A stretch of DNA of 64,000 nt from Rotaria sordida (taxonomy: Eukaryota; Rotifera; Eurotatoria; Philodinida; Philodinidae): positions 1,093 to 65,092 of the forward strand of contig CAJNOL010000987.1 of assembly GCA_905250125.1 (NCBI GenBank), in the 5' to 3' direction. Under the pieces are notes generated by a model that had not been told where the DNA came from, did no database searches, and saw nothing but the letters and a program-made list of their open reading frames with translations. The stretch's first letter is position 1; each line of letters begins with the position of its first letter. The translations under genes were made by a program, and so were the position numbers. This document shows, in pieces, positions 47,257 to 58,328 of this stretch.

Positions 47257-47308
47257 TTATTAAATATAACATTAGTTCAAATAGCAAAAAAAAGAAAACA
47301 TATTAATC

Positions 47309-48001
47309 ATGAGGATATTTATTTTATTTCTACCAATTTTCATTCAATGTCAACATATTGCTGATTTAGTTGACAAACTTCGTCATTTAGAATCATTTGT
47401 TGAAATTCAAGGAGGAAATTTTCGAATGGGTACTAATGATCGACATGGAATTAATATGGAATTTCCGATCAAACAAGCACATGTTAAACCTTTTAGGTAA
47501 AACTACGATTTTTTTTTCTTCTCATCCAATATTGTTCTATATTTTATTTTTATTTATTTTTGTTCAATAAAGAATATTTCAGTATCCGGTAACAGTTGCC
47601 GCTTTTCGTCGTTATACTCAAGATAAAACTCGTTATCGAACTCAAGCAGAAATCAATGGATTTAGTTTTATTTTAGGAAATTCAACAAATAAATCTATCG
47701 TTAATATTACTTCTGAAGTTTGTTGTTGTTTTTTTCTCTTTCTTTTCTATATTTGATTGAAACTAATTTATTAAAATCTAATTTATAGGATGAAGGTTTT
47801 ATTGCTGTTGAAAATATTCGTTGGAATCGTCCTGAAGGTGAATTAATTGATATATCTGATCGTTTAAAATATCCTGTAACACATGTATCATGGTATGATG
47901 CTCAAGCATATTGTTCTTGGAAAGGAATGAGATTACCAACAGAAATTGAATGGGAATATGCAGGACGGGGTGGACTTGATTCAATTTTGTATTCCGAGTG
48001 A
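47309..48001 (+). pseudogene. SUMF2-like (formylglycine-generating-enzyme fold), 3'-truncated
   Basis: Exons 47309-47496, 47573-47717 and from 47789 join in phase. A signal peptide (MRIFILFLPIFIQC) precedes the FGE-sulfatase fold start: [78 protein letters not shown]. This order matches SUMF2. Homology stops at about 47982, followed by unrelated residues and TGA at 47999-48001. The C-terminal half of the fold (GNVWEW and RVxRGGSW regions) is missing and a repeat follows. Family members act in the endoplasmic reticulum; SUMF1 converts a sulfatase Cys to formylglycine, whereas SUMF2 lacks that activity. The fragment would not fold fully, so it is a truncated relic, though the 5' part has intact splice sites. 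Confidence 0.75.
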
Positions 48002-48170
48002 TTTTATGGAGGCACACGGCATCAATTTTCATTAGTGTCAACAATATCAATTTGATTGGAGCATTAAAGTTAATTCGTCTCTCGAAAGTGCATTAAATTT
48101 GCATTAACTTTTCGACCAATCAAGTTCCTTAATTCGGCATTAAATTTTCTAGTGTAGACAAGGCCTTTAT
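48002..48170. repeat. Short MITE-like repeat after the SUMF2 break
   Basis: GCATTAAATTTGCATTAAC and TTCGGCATTAAATTTTCTAG lie in a run with inverted tendencies (AATTTGATTGGAGCATTAAA near 48050 against complement words near 48110-48130). It ends in CTAGTGTAG, similar to the CACT-type MITE ends. It replaces the expected SUMF2 3' half. Confidence 0.45.
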
Positions 48171-48597
48171 CATCATCATGAATGAGAATATACAGTTTAA
48201 ATAAAAAAACAAAACATTCAACAATCATTTCGGTTTTTCGATGAACACTTCTTCGTTATGTAACTCAATCATTTGATCAAAATAAATAATCAAGATACAC
48301 GAGAGAATGTTCTTTGGGAAGGAATGTATTGGTTAAATTAATATTGAACTTAACCTATACCAATATGAAGTATAGTTTTGAAATATTGGTAAAGATTTTT
48401 CATTACTAAATTACTTGATATTCAACTTAATCTTTATGAATAGGGTAGATAGATAAATGACATAAAATTATTTTTTTTTTTGCTTTCAATTAAAGATATT
48501 TATTTGATGAAGAGGCACGAAAAGAATGTTATCGATTAATAATGGAAAAAAAAGAAAAGAATCAATTGCTGATATATTCAATTCTAATTGATTAGAA
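48171..48597. other. Intergenic, nothing seen
   Basis: AT-rich DNA with short frames only. Confidence 0.4.
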
Positions 48598-48845
48598 TTT
48601 ATTGTTGCACCATCAGAAGAGAAATAAGTTGACTTTTAAGGAAGTGATACAAAAAAAAATTATTGTTAAGAGAGCAAAAGAAAAATAAACCAACTTTTAA
48701 AGAAATGATACAAGAAAGAAATTATTGTTAAGAGACCAGAAGAAAAATAAACCAACTTTCAAAGAAATGATACAAAAAATTATTATTGAATCAACAGAAG
48801 AGAAATAAGCCTACTTTCAAGAAAATAATACAAAAACAAAAATTT
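48598..48845. repeat. Tandem repeat, about 61-bp unit, 4 copies
   Basis: Each unit carries AGAAATAA(A/G)CC(A/T)ACTTT-AA and GAAATGATACAA followed by TTATTGTT(A/G). Copies begin near 48598, 48660, 48720 and 48780 and are 80-90% alike. It lies just beyond the 3' end of the coiled-coil gene. Confidence 0.7.
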
Positions 48846-48913
48846 TTATTTTGAGAGTAATAGATGACTATCTGTTATCAACAACAACAAAAAACTTAAC
48901 ATCATTAACACAA

Positions 48914-50605
48914 TCATATACCACCACCACCACCACCTGTACCACTACCATCTCCTGTACCACTACCATCTCCCGTACCACTGCCATCTTTCGTATCACC
49001 ACCGTCTAAAAAGCAAAAAAAAAATATCAAATTTTATCGTTATAAGTACTCAGATGAAATAGGTGAAAAAATTTTATATTTCATCGAAAATTAACATATG
49101 ATGCAAAAGTAATGGAACAAATGTTGGACCTTGTTTCTCTCCGATAGTAAGGACACTGAAAGAAATTTTTTAACCAAAAGATAGAGCGTTTTTTTCTTCT
49201 TTCAACTCGTATATAATTTATTTTTATAACACGCTCATAAACGAAACGACGCAAGAAAAAGGAGAAGCACCGTTAAAAAGAATCCGCACTTTTCGTGAGA
49301 TTGAGAAAAACGGTGCAAAATATTATTTCCTATAACTCTTCAGCAAGCATGTTTTGCAACGAATATTTTTTTATCATTTCATAGGAAATTTTCTCTTCTT
49401 TCGAATAATGTAAGATTTATATTCGTTGTATATTCGTGTATGAAATTAGATAAGAAAAAAAGAGAAACATTTGCAAAATAAATTTTTAATTTTTAATTTT
49501 ATTTGAACTCATCAAAAACATGTTGTTAGATGACAATGAATGCGATCTTTGTGGACTCATGAAAAAGTCTTGTCAAATGGTGGTTACTCACACTTACATC
49601 AACTCGTTAGAAAAATCTTGTAAAATGACAGTTAGTTGTAATCAACTGTTGTCTACAAGATATTTTTTATGAATTCGTATAGAAATTGTAAATTTATTGC
49701 GTGGGTGTTTCTCTTTTTTCTCATCTCGTTTCACTTACTGACTTGTGACAAATACGAATCATATATTAGTCGAAAAAGAAGAAAATTTCCTATCAACTGA
49801 TAAAAACATATTCGTTCCAAAACATGCTGATAAAAGAGATGAAATGATCGACATTTTGTGAGTCCCTTTTAGAGAAAAACTGCGGATTCTTTTTAAAGGG
49901 TGCTTCTCTTTTCTGTTGCGTTGTTTCGTTTATGTGTTGTAAAAATAAATTACATATGAGTCGAAAGAAGAGAAAACGCTCTATCTTTTGGTTAAAAGTT
50001 TTCTTTCAGTATCCTTACTATTGGAGAGAAACAGGGTCCAACATTTGTTCCATTACTTTTGCATCATATGTTAATTTTTCAAAGCTTCTTTTACTAATTA
50101 AAATTCAATTCAAGACTTTTTACATGTTTTATTCTTTGTATATTCATTTCTCTTTGTTATTATTTTGTAAAAACTTATAAAAAGAAGAAAGATTTAAATA
50201 TGAGATGCAAATATATAAAACCTTATGTTTTTACTTAACAAAGCTAAAAATTCTTTAAATTTTATCAGTCAAGAACGAATGAATACAAAAAATTTTTTCT
50301 AAGTTTTTTTTCAAGTGTTAGTAAATGTTCACGACCAACTTACCCTTATGTTCCTGCTCTGCACCTTCATACATTTTTAACTTGAGCAAAAGGACGTGGA
50401 AATTATTTTTTAGTTCTCCAAATTGGCGCTTTACTTCTTGAAGTTCATGATTAACTCTTACAAGTTCAGCTCGTACAGTATGATTAGATTGTGTTAATCG
50501 TTCGTTTTTTCTGATTAAATTTGTTTTATCACGTTGTAAAGTATTAATTGTTTCCTGAAGAAACGAAGATAATGGTGGTGCTGTTGGAACATTATTTAGA
50601 ACGTT
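48914..50605 (-). CDS. Coiled-coil protein with Gly-Ser-Thr-Asp repeat tail (3' part)
   Basis: Two exons, 50605-50344 and 49005-48914, join in phase (phase 1) across a 1,338-bp intron and end at TGA 48914-48916. The first encodes about 87 residues of heptad-like coiled coil (LQRDKTNLIRKNERL, ELVRVNHELQEVKRQFGEL). The second encodes three copies of a six-residue unit (GSGTGD) and a Gly run ending GGGGGGI. No ATG opens the first exon, so the gene is 5'-partial here; further exons should lie beyond 50605, but I did not find them past the TGTGGG hairpin. Function unknown. The intron is almost entirely one foldback element. Confidence 0.6.
49091..50074. mobile_element. Foldback DNA element with near-perfect ends and TTAA borders
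   Basis: The ends read TTAACATATGATGCAAAAGT and the exact complement ACTTTTGCATCATATGTTAA. The first 75 bp of each arm differ at only about 3 positions, and pairing continues with decay for about 440 bp (for example TAGGAAATTTTCTTCTTTTT words at 49381 and 49788). TTAA at both borders may be a piggyBac-like target duplication or simply part of the ends. No transposase. The high end identity suggests recent activity. It sits inside the intron of the coiled-coil gene. Confidence 0.85.
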
Positions 50606-50676
50606 CTAAATAACAAATGAAATACGTAATTTTATTATTAATATCAAAATAGATTATCTAAATTGTTCTGCTATAA

Positions 50677-50932
50677 GGGTGTGGGGGTGTGGGTGTGGGT
50701 GGGTGTGGGGGTGTGGGTGGGGTGTGGGTGTGGGTGAGTGTGGGTGTGGGTGTGGGGTGTGGATTTGGATGTGACTATTCTTTCGCCAACATCCACAGCC
50801 CACAGCCACACCCGCACCCACAGCCACACCCGCACCCACAGCCACACCCGCACCCACAGCCACACCCACCCACACCCACACCCACACACCCCACCCACAC
50901 ACCCACACCCCACACCCACACCTACACCCTCC
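50677..50932. repeat. Telomere-like hairpin d, the largest (about 255 bp)
   Basis: A G-rich arm (50677-50762) of GTGTGG/GGGTGT words is followed by a spacer ATTTGGATGTGACTATTC and a C-rich arm (50791-50930). The C-rich arm contains about four copies of an 18-bp unit, CCACACCCGCACCCACAG, then plain CCCACA words. The inner pair GGATGT/ACATCC matches hairpins b and c. The frames across it are artefacts of simple sequence. Confidence 0.88.
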
Positions 50933-53176
50933 TTGTGGTCTCATTATTGATTCTGAAACGGGAGTTAAAATATTAAGACTATGTAAAAAAAAAAAGATTG
51001 AATTTCACGACGAAAGGTCTATCAGTTACAAGCAAGGTTCAATTTCATATTTCTATCTCACATAACACATACGCACACAATTGTTTAAAATTTCAAAAAA
51101 AATTAAAATAAAGAGGATTAAGATGAAGAAAAGCCTACTTTCATATTGAATATGTATGAACGTATTTTTTGCTCGACTGAATATCAGACAAATTGAAAGA
51201 AAAGTAGGGACACAATAGACGATACTGTACTACGAATCATTGTGTGAAACAATTCTCTGTGTCCAGTTCGGATCGATAGGGGGCGCCATGTGCAGTCTCG
51301 AACACTTTTCATTGGTAGCAATTAATTGTACAGAGCTAATATTAAACAAGTTTTCAACAATAAAAAATCTAATTAGAATCATCTTTTTTCGTCGAATATT
51401 TTTAAGTGATCCAACGATTTTTTAAAAATGTATCAACAAAGTACAAAACATCTCTCAATTTTAATATGTCATTCTATTTAAAAAAAATAAAAAGTCACTT
51501 CTTTAAAAAAAAATGTACGCGTTTTATTCAAGAAATTGACGAATATTCATGCATTCAAAACTCATCTAATCATTTATTCATCATCTATTATCTGACACTA
51601 GTACACGATATAGTATCCAACTGAATTTCATCACTCTTCTGCTTTCTTACAAGAAATGGGATTCTAGAAGAATTTAATGTATGATTATTCGAAATATCAA
51701 TGAAAATTAAAGGAATCATTCTACCAGAAAAGTTTATTTTCATGAAATTTTCTTTATTAAAAAAATATTTTCTTTTATTAAATGTCGCGTAGAAAATGAG
51801 CTTTTTCAATTCAACTGCTTAGGACTCTTCCCCTGACTTTCTTCAATCGAGCTAAAATTTATACTTCGGATACTTGGAAGTGTTCTTATTGAGTTAAAAT
51901 AAAGAATTCACATATATTCTTTATGTTCTTTATAATAATAGAAGATAGTTCAAGTGAAAACTCCCTAACAGACTATGATTATTTTCTAAGAATTCTTTAT
52001 CTCGAACAGAATCTTTTTTTCGAAGCTCTATTTTTTAACTGCCTTATTTTTCATTTTCATAATTTACTATTATTATTATTCTAATCATTGTAAATGAGGC
52101 TCTTTTTTATATTTTGACAGAAGGTTTCAACGCACTATTTTATATATCGACAAGCTTACAAACACTAACTTTGATTATTCTCGAAATTTATTATTTATCT
52201 AGTTGACTCTTTCCATGTTAATAATATGACGACAATGAAAAAATGATATAGCATTAATCAAAATGTGTAACACCTAGATATTTTGATTCCGATTCAGAGA
52301 AAACAATTCGAGGTTTTATTTGTATCATATTTAAAGTAATTCTTCAATACTCGTTGTTTTTTTTAATTTAATCGACGACTAACATTTTTTAGAGTTATGT
52401 CTTTTGAATTATGCTTATAAACTTAAGTTCCAATTTCTGTCTTAGCAACTTCTATTTTCCGAGATTACTATTCATCATTCTTGGCATCATAAATATAAAT
52501 TTTTAATTGAACTATTTATAATGTTTTTCCAATCATTCAAATTTCTATAAAAGCTTTGAAATTTTCTATATCGTTTTAAAGTTCGTTTTTGATACCATTG
52601 AGCGCATTATCTGGTTGCTAATCTATGAAAGTCGTCTGAAACTTATTGTTCTCAATTACTATAATAACGTACACAATGGTCATTGGTCTCTTCCTCTACA
52701 ATGAAAAAAAAACATTTTCGTGAACCTTCATTGCTATGATTAGAGGATGAAGTTAGAAAAATTTACACTTACTATACTTTCAATGATCGTAACGAAAGTA
52801 CGTTCAGACAAGAATAGTCACTACTTAGTTTTTCAACATATTGCAATGCATGAAATTATTTTGCCTTGCAAAATATTATATAAATTTTACAAAAACTCGT
52901 CTCAATATTTTTTTATCTGTCAAAAGAAAAAAACAGTTAGACCTCTGCATAGTTTTTCAAACTAGAAGGAGCTATTTCACTCACACACTTCGTTAAAACT
53001 AATCTTTTATGATGAAAAACAAGAATTATAATCTTCATTTTTGTGTTAACTATTCTTATTTTGAACGAACAAAAAACTTAAGGACAATAATGCAATTTTC
53101 AGGTTTGATTAACATATATTTAATCAATAACTAAAAGCTTTGTTTATTTTACCTGGTTAATTTATTATCAGCATTT
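50933..53176. other. Intergenic, no gene recognised
   Basis: AT-rich with frames up to about 75 codons that have no family signal. A missing 5' exon of the coiled-coil gene could hide here. Confidence 0.4.
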
Positions 53177-53455
53177 CTAACAAATACAAATGGAACAACA
53201 ACATTGTCCAGATGGTATAAGAACTTCACAAAATGTATCACATGTATATGGCAATAATTTTCTTCCATGTATTAAAACATCAATATTAAAAAGAAGACTG
53301 AAATGTAACTAAATACAGAAAAACGAAAACAAATTTATATTGATACAAATAAAAATAAATGAATGAACCTGTTTTACATCATAATTATTTGTACTTCTAT
53401 CAGAAACATAACGTGTTGATAATGAAATTTTAACAAATTGTCAATTGAATATACA
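53177..53455 (-). CDS. Cys-rich (VWC-like) protein, 3' fragment of two exons
   Basis: Exon to 53369 (donor GTTCAT after ...NNYDVKQ) and exon 53308-53177 (acceptor TATTTAG, in phase) read KISLSTRYVSDRSTNNY, then LLFNIDVLIHGRKLLPYTC and CEVLIPSGQCCCSICIC before TAG at 53177-53179. The CxxxC...CCCSICIC spacing recalls von Willebrand type C or other disulfide-rich secreted modules. No start or signal peptide is visible upstream, so it is a 5'-truncated gene or relic. The + strand also has an open 40-codon frame here, which weakens the call. Confidence 0.4.
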
Positions 53456-53864
53456 TTTAACAATAGAAATATTCATTACAAAATCATTCAATAATATTTT
53501 TCTATAGAAACTATCGAAAGTTATAAAAATAAATGGATCAGGGAATATATTCTATTTTTCTATTGTTTGTTTTTCTCTTGCAAATGTGTAACATGGCCTT
53601 ACTCAAACTTGTGTTGATCAACGAAATAGACCCATTATGATCTGGGTATTTTCATCATGTAGGTACTAAATCATTGATTGGATCAGATTACGCGAATGAT
53701 TTTTTTTTTCATTGCCATTTGTGTTTCAATAAATATAATATGAAGAATAAATTCGCTAAAATAGAATTATCTATGAAAATATGCTGAGAGGAAAGATTTC
53801 TTCTTTTCATGATATTCCAATTAACAACTATTGGTGACATCTGAATTTTAACACATCATACGCG

Positions 53865-54370
53865 ATGAATAACGTATCGTTCCAGTTTATATTGAGACAA
53901 TAATTGGGTCTTAGTGAGAGTATAAAAAGTTTAAAAGGATCAGTTGACGTGAACTTTTGAAGGCGAACTATGCTCATTTTACTGAAATTCTGTTTAAAGA
54001 TAAGTTTAGTGATTGTTGAAAGTTTCAATCGAAAAGTATGTTCATTTATTGAGACATTGAATTTTCAAGTAATTTCGATTTTTTTTGTGACAAGCAACTA
54101 TTTATTGAAAGTTCAATATAATAGTAAAAACAAAAAAACATTCTTCTTATTTGAAGAACTTTCAAAAACGCTATAGCTCATCAGACTTATTTATGGATAA
54201 AGTTTTAGTTTTAGTTTTTGATTTTGTAGTAAATACTTCCAAAATGGATTGAAAATTCAATCAAAATCGTCATAAATTCGTTTCAAAGATCCATGGAAAC
54301 TAAATCTTGATGATTTTTCCTAGTCTTCTCTTTGTGAGTTCAATATGATTTTCAAACAGCGCATTACAGT
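53865..54370. repeat. Foldback element, family A copy 3
   Basis: CATTTTACTGAAATTCTGTTTAA (53974, shown as CATTTTACTGAAATTCTG) and TTCAATCGAAAAGTATGTTC (54025) match 20270-20390 and 21850-21870. The right part (ATAAATTCGTTTCAAAGATCCATGG at 54270, core AAAGATCCATGG) matches the complement of the right arm of copy 2. Less symmetric than the other copies. Confidence 0.6.
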
Positions 54371-55064
54371 TATAGTAGTTTTGTTGTGAATAGTTTGTAT
54401 TAGTGAAGAGAAAGATGAAGAATTTCTTGATTATTAAAAACATATTGAATATTTTTTAAATAGATTTTCGTTTATTTTTCTTTTTCATGTTACATATTAA
54501 GTGCATATTAATCATATATTCTATATATTCATCAATTAATACATTATCAATCACGAAAAACGATAAAAGATGAGCATAGAACATTTCTTTCTATCCTAGG
54601 AAGTACAAATCGAATCACCAATCATCTTCTATTTTATTTCATTTTGCTTTCGAATAATATGATATAATCGTGTTAAATAATGATTTATTCAAAAGAAACC
54701 CAAAGAAGATCCTGTTTAATTACTATAGTTAAAGCGAAGTTCGCCTTGTTGAAAACAAAAAACAACCAAAAATTGCTCTACCATTGCAAAGTTCCTAACA
54801 ATCATCTACAATGAAAAAATTCCACACTGATTTTAATTAATAAAACGTTACAGTTAGATCGTGTGATGTTCATTTTTGACAGCGTTGTAATCATTGACGT
54901 TTCCTTTAAATATCTATCAAAACATGACAGGAACACGATCTTCGAGAACGTAGCGCCCTTTCACTCCTCACGCTAAATAAGATACTGAAATCATCTAAGG
55001 TGTGGGTGTGAGTGTTCGGCTACTGTCTCTAGGTAGTGTTAAAAAAGTCATAACTAGCTTATTG
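54371..55064. other. Intergenic with a single telomere-like arm (e)
   Basis: No gene. At 54998-55014, AGGTGTGGGTGTGAGTG is one TGTGGG-type arm with no C-rich partner. It lies about 50 bp before the next element. Confidence 0.55.
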
Positions 55065-55562
55065 ACTAGAGTACTGCGGGACAGTCCAAAATTCCGAAAA
55101 ATCCCGTTTGTCCTGTCCCGCGGGACAAACGGGATTGTCCCGAAAATTTTTCGGGACGGGACAATATAGAAAGAACCTGTGTCCCGAACTTTTTTATTCA
55201 TACATGAAAACATATCGTATACCCTCAAGTATACGATATGTTTTCATGTATGATGGTCACGTCATATGTAGAAAAGAAGATTATTGGAAGATGACATGAT
55301 CATTAAGTGTTATCTCGATAACAATGAGAACTAAAAAGAAATCTTATCAGTCTATTATTTATGTTGTTACTTTTGTTTTTTGGAAAATCATTCAATGAAG
55401 CGTTAATTCATTTACCAACCACGTAAGCGCATGTGTTTTTTCCTACTGGTGGTACAGAAAGTGCGTGTTATCCTCTTCAACAAAGTGATATCTTTATAAT
55501 TTTTCGGGACGGGACAAACGGGATTCGGGACACGACAAAGTTTGTCCCGCAGATCTCTAATA
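55065..55562. mobile_element. MITE with GCGGGACA ends and a perfect internal hairpin
   Basis: The left end GTACTGCGGGACAGTCC and right end TTTGTCCCGCAGATC are inverted. Words CGGGACGGGACAA, AAACGGGATT and their complements recur at both ends. At 55199-55221 and 55230-55252 lies an exact 23-bp inverted repeat with an 8-nt loop (CCCTCAAG). GC content at the ends is far above background. Confidence 0.75.
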
Positions 55563-56464
55563 GAAATAAGTTGAAATAGGTATTCTTTGAAAATGTGTTT
55601 TTGTTTTTTTTTGCCTAAGGGTAGTTTCATGCAAATGATGACACTACACTACAATCAACGTTTGACAATATTGCGATTAATTTTGCTTATGAGAACACAT
55701 GGAAAAAAAGATGTCATTAAATCAATCAACTCGGTAATTTTAATTTAACTTCCAAATTTTGGTGTATCAGAAAAATTTAAGATTATAAATGATTTCTATT
55801 CGTGATATACTGAGTCATGATTGCGACATCTAGGTTTTTTTGCAAATAATCTCAGTATGAATAAATTATATAATCGTGATATTTTTTGTTGAAAGATATA
55901 CTGTGACATTCTTTACAAGAATGGTAATGAGGATGTGACAAACTGGACGTTGTCCATATCGGTACTCTCGACAATGATGTTTATTGAGATGCTTCATCCC
56001 TTCAATCGTATCTATATATTACTACGAACAAATCTTTATATAGTAGTTACACAAGGCAAGTGGAAGAGAAACATACGTTGTCACAGCCAACATTATTGAA
56101 GAAGTCATAAAGAGAAAAGAATAGAGGGAAATTGAAGTGTGACGGTCATTTATCATTACAGAGAAATCCTATTGAATAAGTTTGATGTTTTTTTATAAGG
56201 CTAAAAGTGAAGCACTATATAATAATGGTGAAATGTCCTATTATTTCCAGAGGAAAAAACGTCAAAATAAAGTCGATTATTTTGCATATATCTCTACACC
56301 AACAATTCAGACGACCAAAAAATAAAAGAAAAATGGTCAACATGACTAGCCTCAAATGTCTGCACTACCGTCTAGTCTAGTTGAGTTTGAAATGACTTGC
56401 AACTCATCAAGACCAGTCGTCTTGATGAGAAGTGGCGTGTAACTAAACATAGACTAGTTCAGAA
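55563..56464. other. Intergenic, no gene seen
   Basis: AT-rich. From 56335 CTAGTC-type words appear (see 41194-41624), interrupted by the following repeat. Confidence 0.4.
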
Positions 56465-56865
56465 CGTGTCCACACTAAAGATCTGCGGGTTCACATTTTC
56501 TGGACTCGGGCTCGGACCCAACAAAAAATAAATTCCTGAACTCGAACTCAATCGAATCCAGACTCCAGTTCCTTTTTGCTAATATTTGGCACTTTTTGTG
56601 GACATGACCAGATAAAGGGTCAAGATTTTAGTTATTTATTGGTTATTCTCACACAAAAAAGTCAATATAAAATTATTTCTTTTTACTTCCCTTCACATAG
56701 TTCTATTCAGATTCGAATCTAAATACAAATCGGGTCTGAAGTTAAATCTGAATGAGAACTTGTACCCGACAAAAATAAAAACTTTGGATTCGATCCTGAC
56801 AAAAAACAAAAAAAAGTTGAGTCCGGACCCGGTCTGAAAAGATGTGCAGGTACCTAGTTCACATC
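56465..56865. repeat. Repeat related to 18788-19325, opposite orientation
   Basis: Contains AGTTATTTATTGGTTATTCT and AAAAAAGTCAATATAAAATT, which match the reverse complement of 19098-19145. Borders are GGACCC-rich (CGGGCTCGGACCC, CCGGACCCGGTC). It is flanked on both sides by CTAGTC-type repeat, so it looks inserted into an older element. Confidence 0.65.
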
Positions 56866-58328
56866 ATGTCATGACTAGATCGTTTTGTCTGTTCATACTG
56901 TCCAGTTATGAGAAATCCCTTGTAAATATTTTAATAGCATTGGCTGTGGATGTATAAATTGGCTGACTTAAACATTTATTATTTGCTGTAACTTCTTCGT
57001 CTGGATTAAGTTTATTTACAACCTTATAACAATCTATTGATTGAATCGCTTCAAAAATTATATGAATTAGAATCATGTGGTTGTCGTCAGATCATAGCTG
57101 ACAATCTCTAGTATAGTAATAGAAAACTTCAGACTATTCAATCGATCTGTTTAATTTTTATTGACAACATAATCACAGCATGCCATTTTTTTTCATTCTT
57201 TCAAAAGTATCCAACCACTTATTTTTGTAAACTGTTGCACATCTGTTCTAAGTTGAAACTTTCGTTATGATACATGACTCAATAGTATAACTTGTACTTT
57301 ATGTATTTCCTACAATGCTTAGCTAATTTTATTGTTTAATATATCATTAGCAAAAGCAACACAAATTGCATAAGATATTCTATTTGAACAGAAATTTTAT
57401 GTTGAAAAATTGTTTTATTCATCCCTTGTCTATAACATCAATCACGAATAGACGTTCTTGTACTTTCTTATTTACTAGGGAATCTTTTTCGGTACGAAAC
57501 TGTTACATTTGATATTCCTGATATTCATAGTGTAACAAAGGTATATAACATAAGTGACGTGGTTTATTTTGGTTTCAAATATAAGAATTTCCTACGGAAA
57601 AAGATTCCTTACAAATCCACGCTATTAAAATAACTTTTATCTACTGCGATATATAAATAAGACAGCACAAGAACATCTATCTGCATATTTTCTGACTCAT
57701 CGTTCTCTAGAATTGCTTGTCACAAAATACAAATCTCGTTACAGTAAAAAACACACCAAGTATGGAAACCAAATGCGTACATAAATGTTGTATTTCGTAA
57801 CGCATTAAAAAGAAAACGAAATTTCTGTTCGAAATGTAGAAAGAAAAAAAGACATAAGGTTTGCTGATAATCAATTATCGTTGGAAAAGCACTATCATCT
57901 TTTAGAAATTTTACACTTTACTTAATATTATTTTAGTATAACGAAGCTACAGAAGACATGTAAGTTCTATATTTCAGCCTCCAAGAGATCACACTAACAA
58001 ACTTTTTTTAAAAGATTTTAAAAATATAGTTTAATATAATTTAGTTGATAATAATCATCTTAAACATTTGTTGTAAATCAAATTATATGAAATAAAACTT
58101 AAAAGAATACATCATCATATAAAAAAAAAGCAATTAATTATGCTGTTGAACTTTTTAAGTACGAAAATACATATACAAATAAAAATTTGATTTTCTTTTT
58201 TCATATTATCAAAACAAAAGTCTACTATTGAATAATATTTATTTGGCGCATTTCATTAATTCTTATATTTCATATTCGTCCATAATATCAGTCTGTTAAA
58301 ACTATTCGATTTGTCTACATTATATTAT
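56866..58328. other. Intergenic with a small hairpin, no firm gene
   Basis: GGGAATCTTTTTCGGTACGAA (57478, core AATCTTTTTCGGTACGAA) and its imperfect complement TTCCTACGGAAAAAGATTCC (57590) delimit a 140-bp foldback. A 30-codon open stretch near 57030-57110 looks protein-like but has no context. Upstream of the lectin gene. Confidence 0.45.

Noticed and set aside
50654-50976. Overlapping frames of 70-96 codons on both strands
   Set aside because: They are translations of the GT/CA-rich hairpin (Gly-Val-Trp or His-Pro-Thr repeats) with no other support.
57030-57115. 30-codon stretch with LQKLYELESCGCRQ-like sequence
   Set aside because: Looks protein-like but has stops on both sides, no splice signals that join it to anything, and no recognised family.
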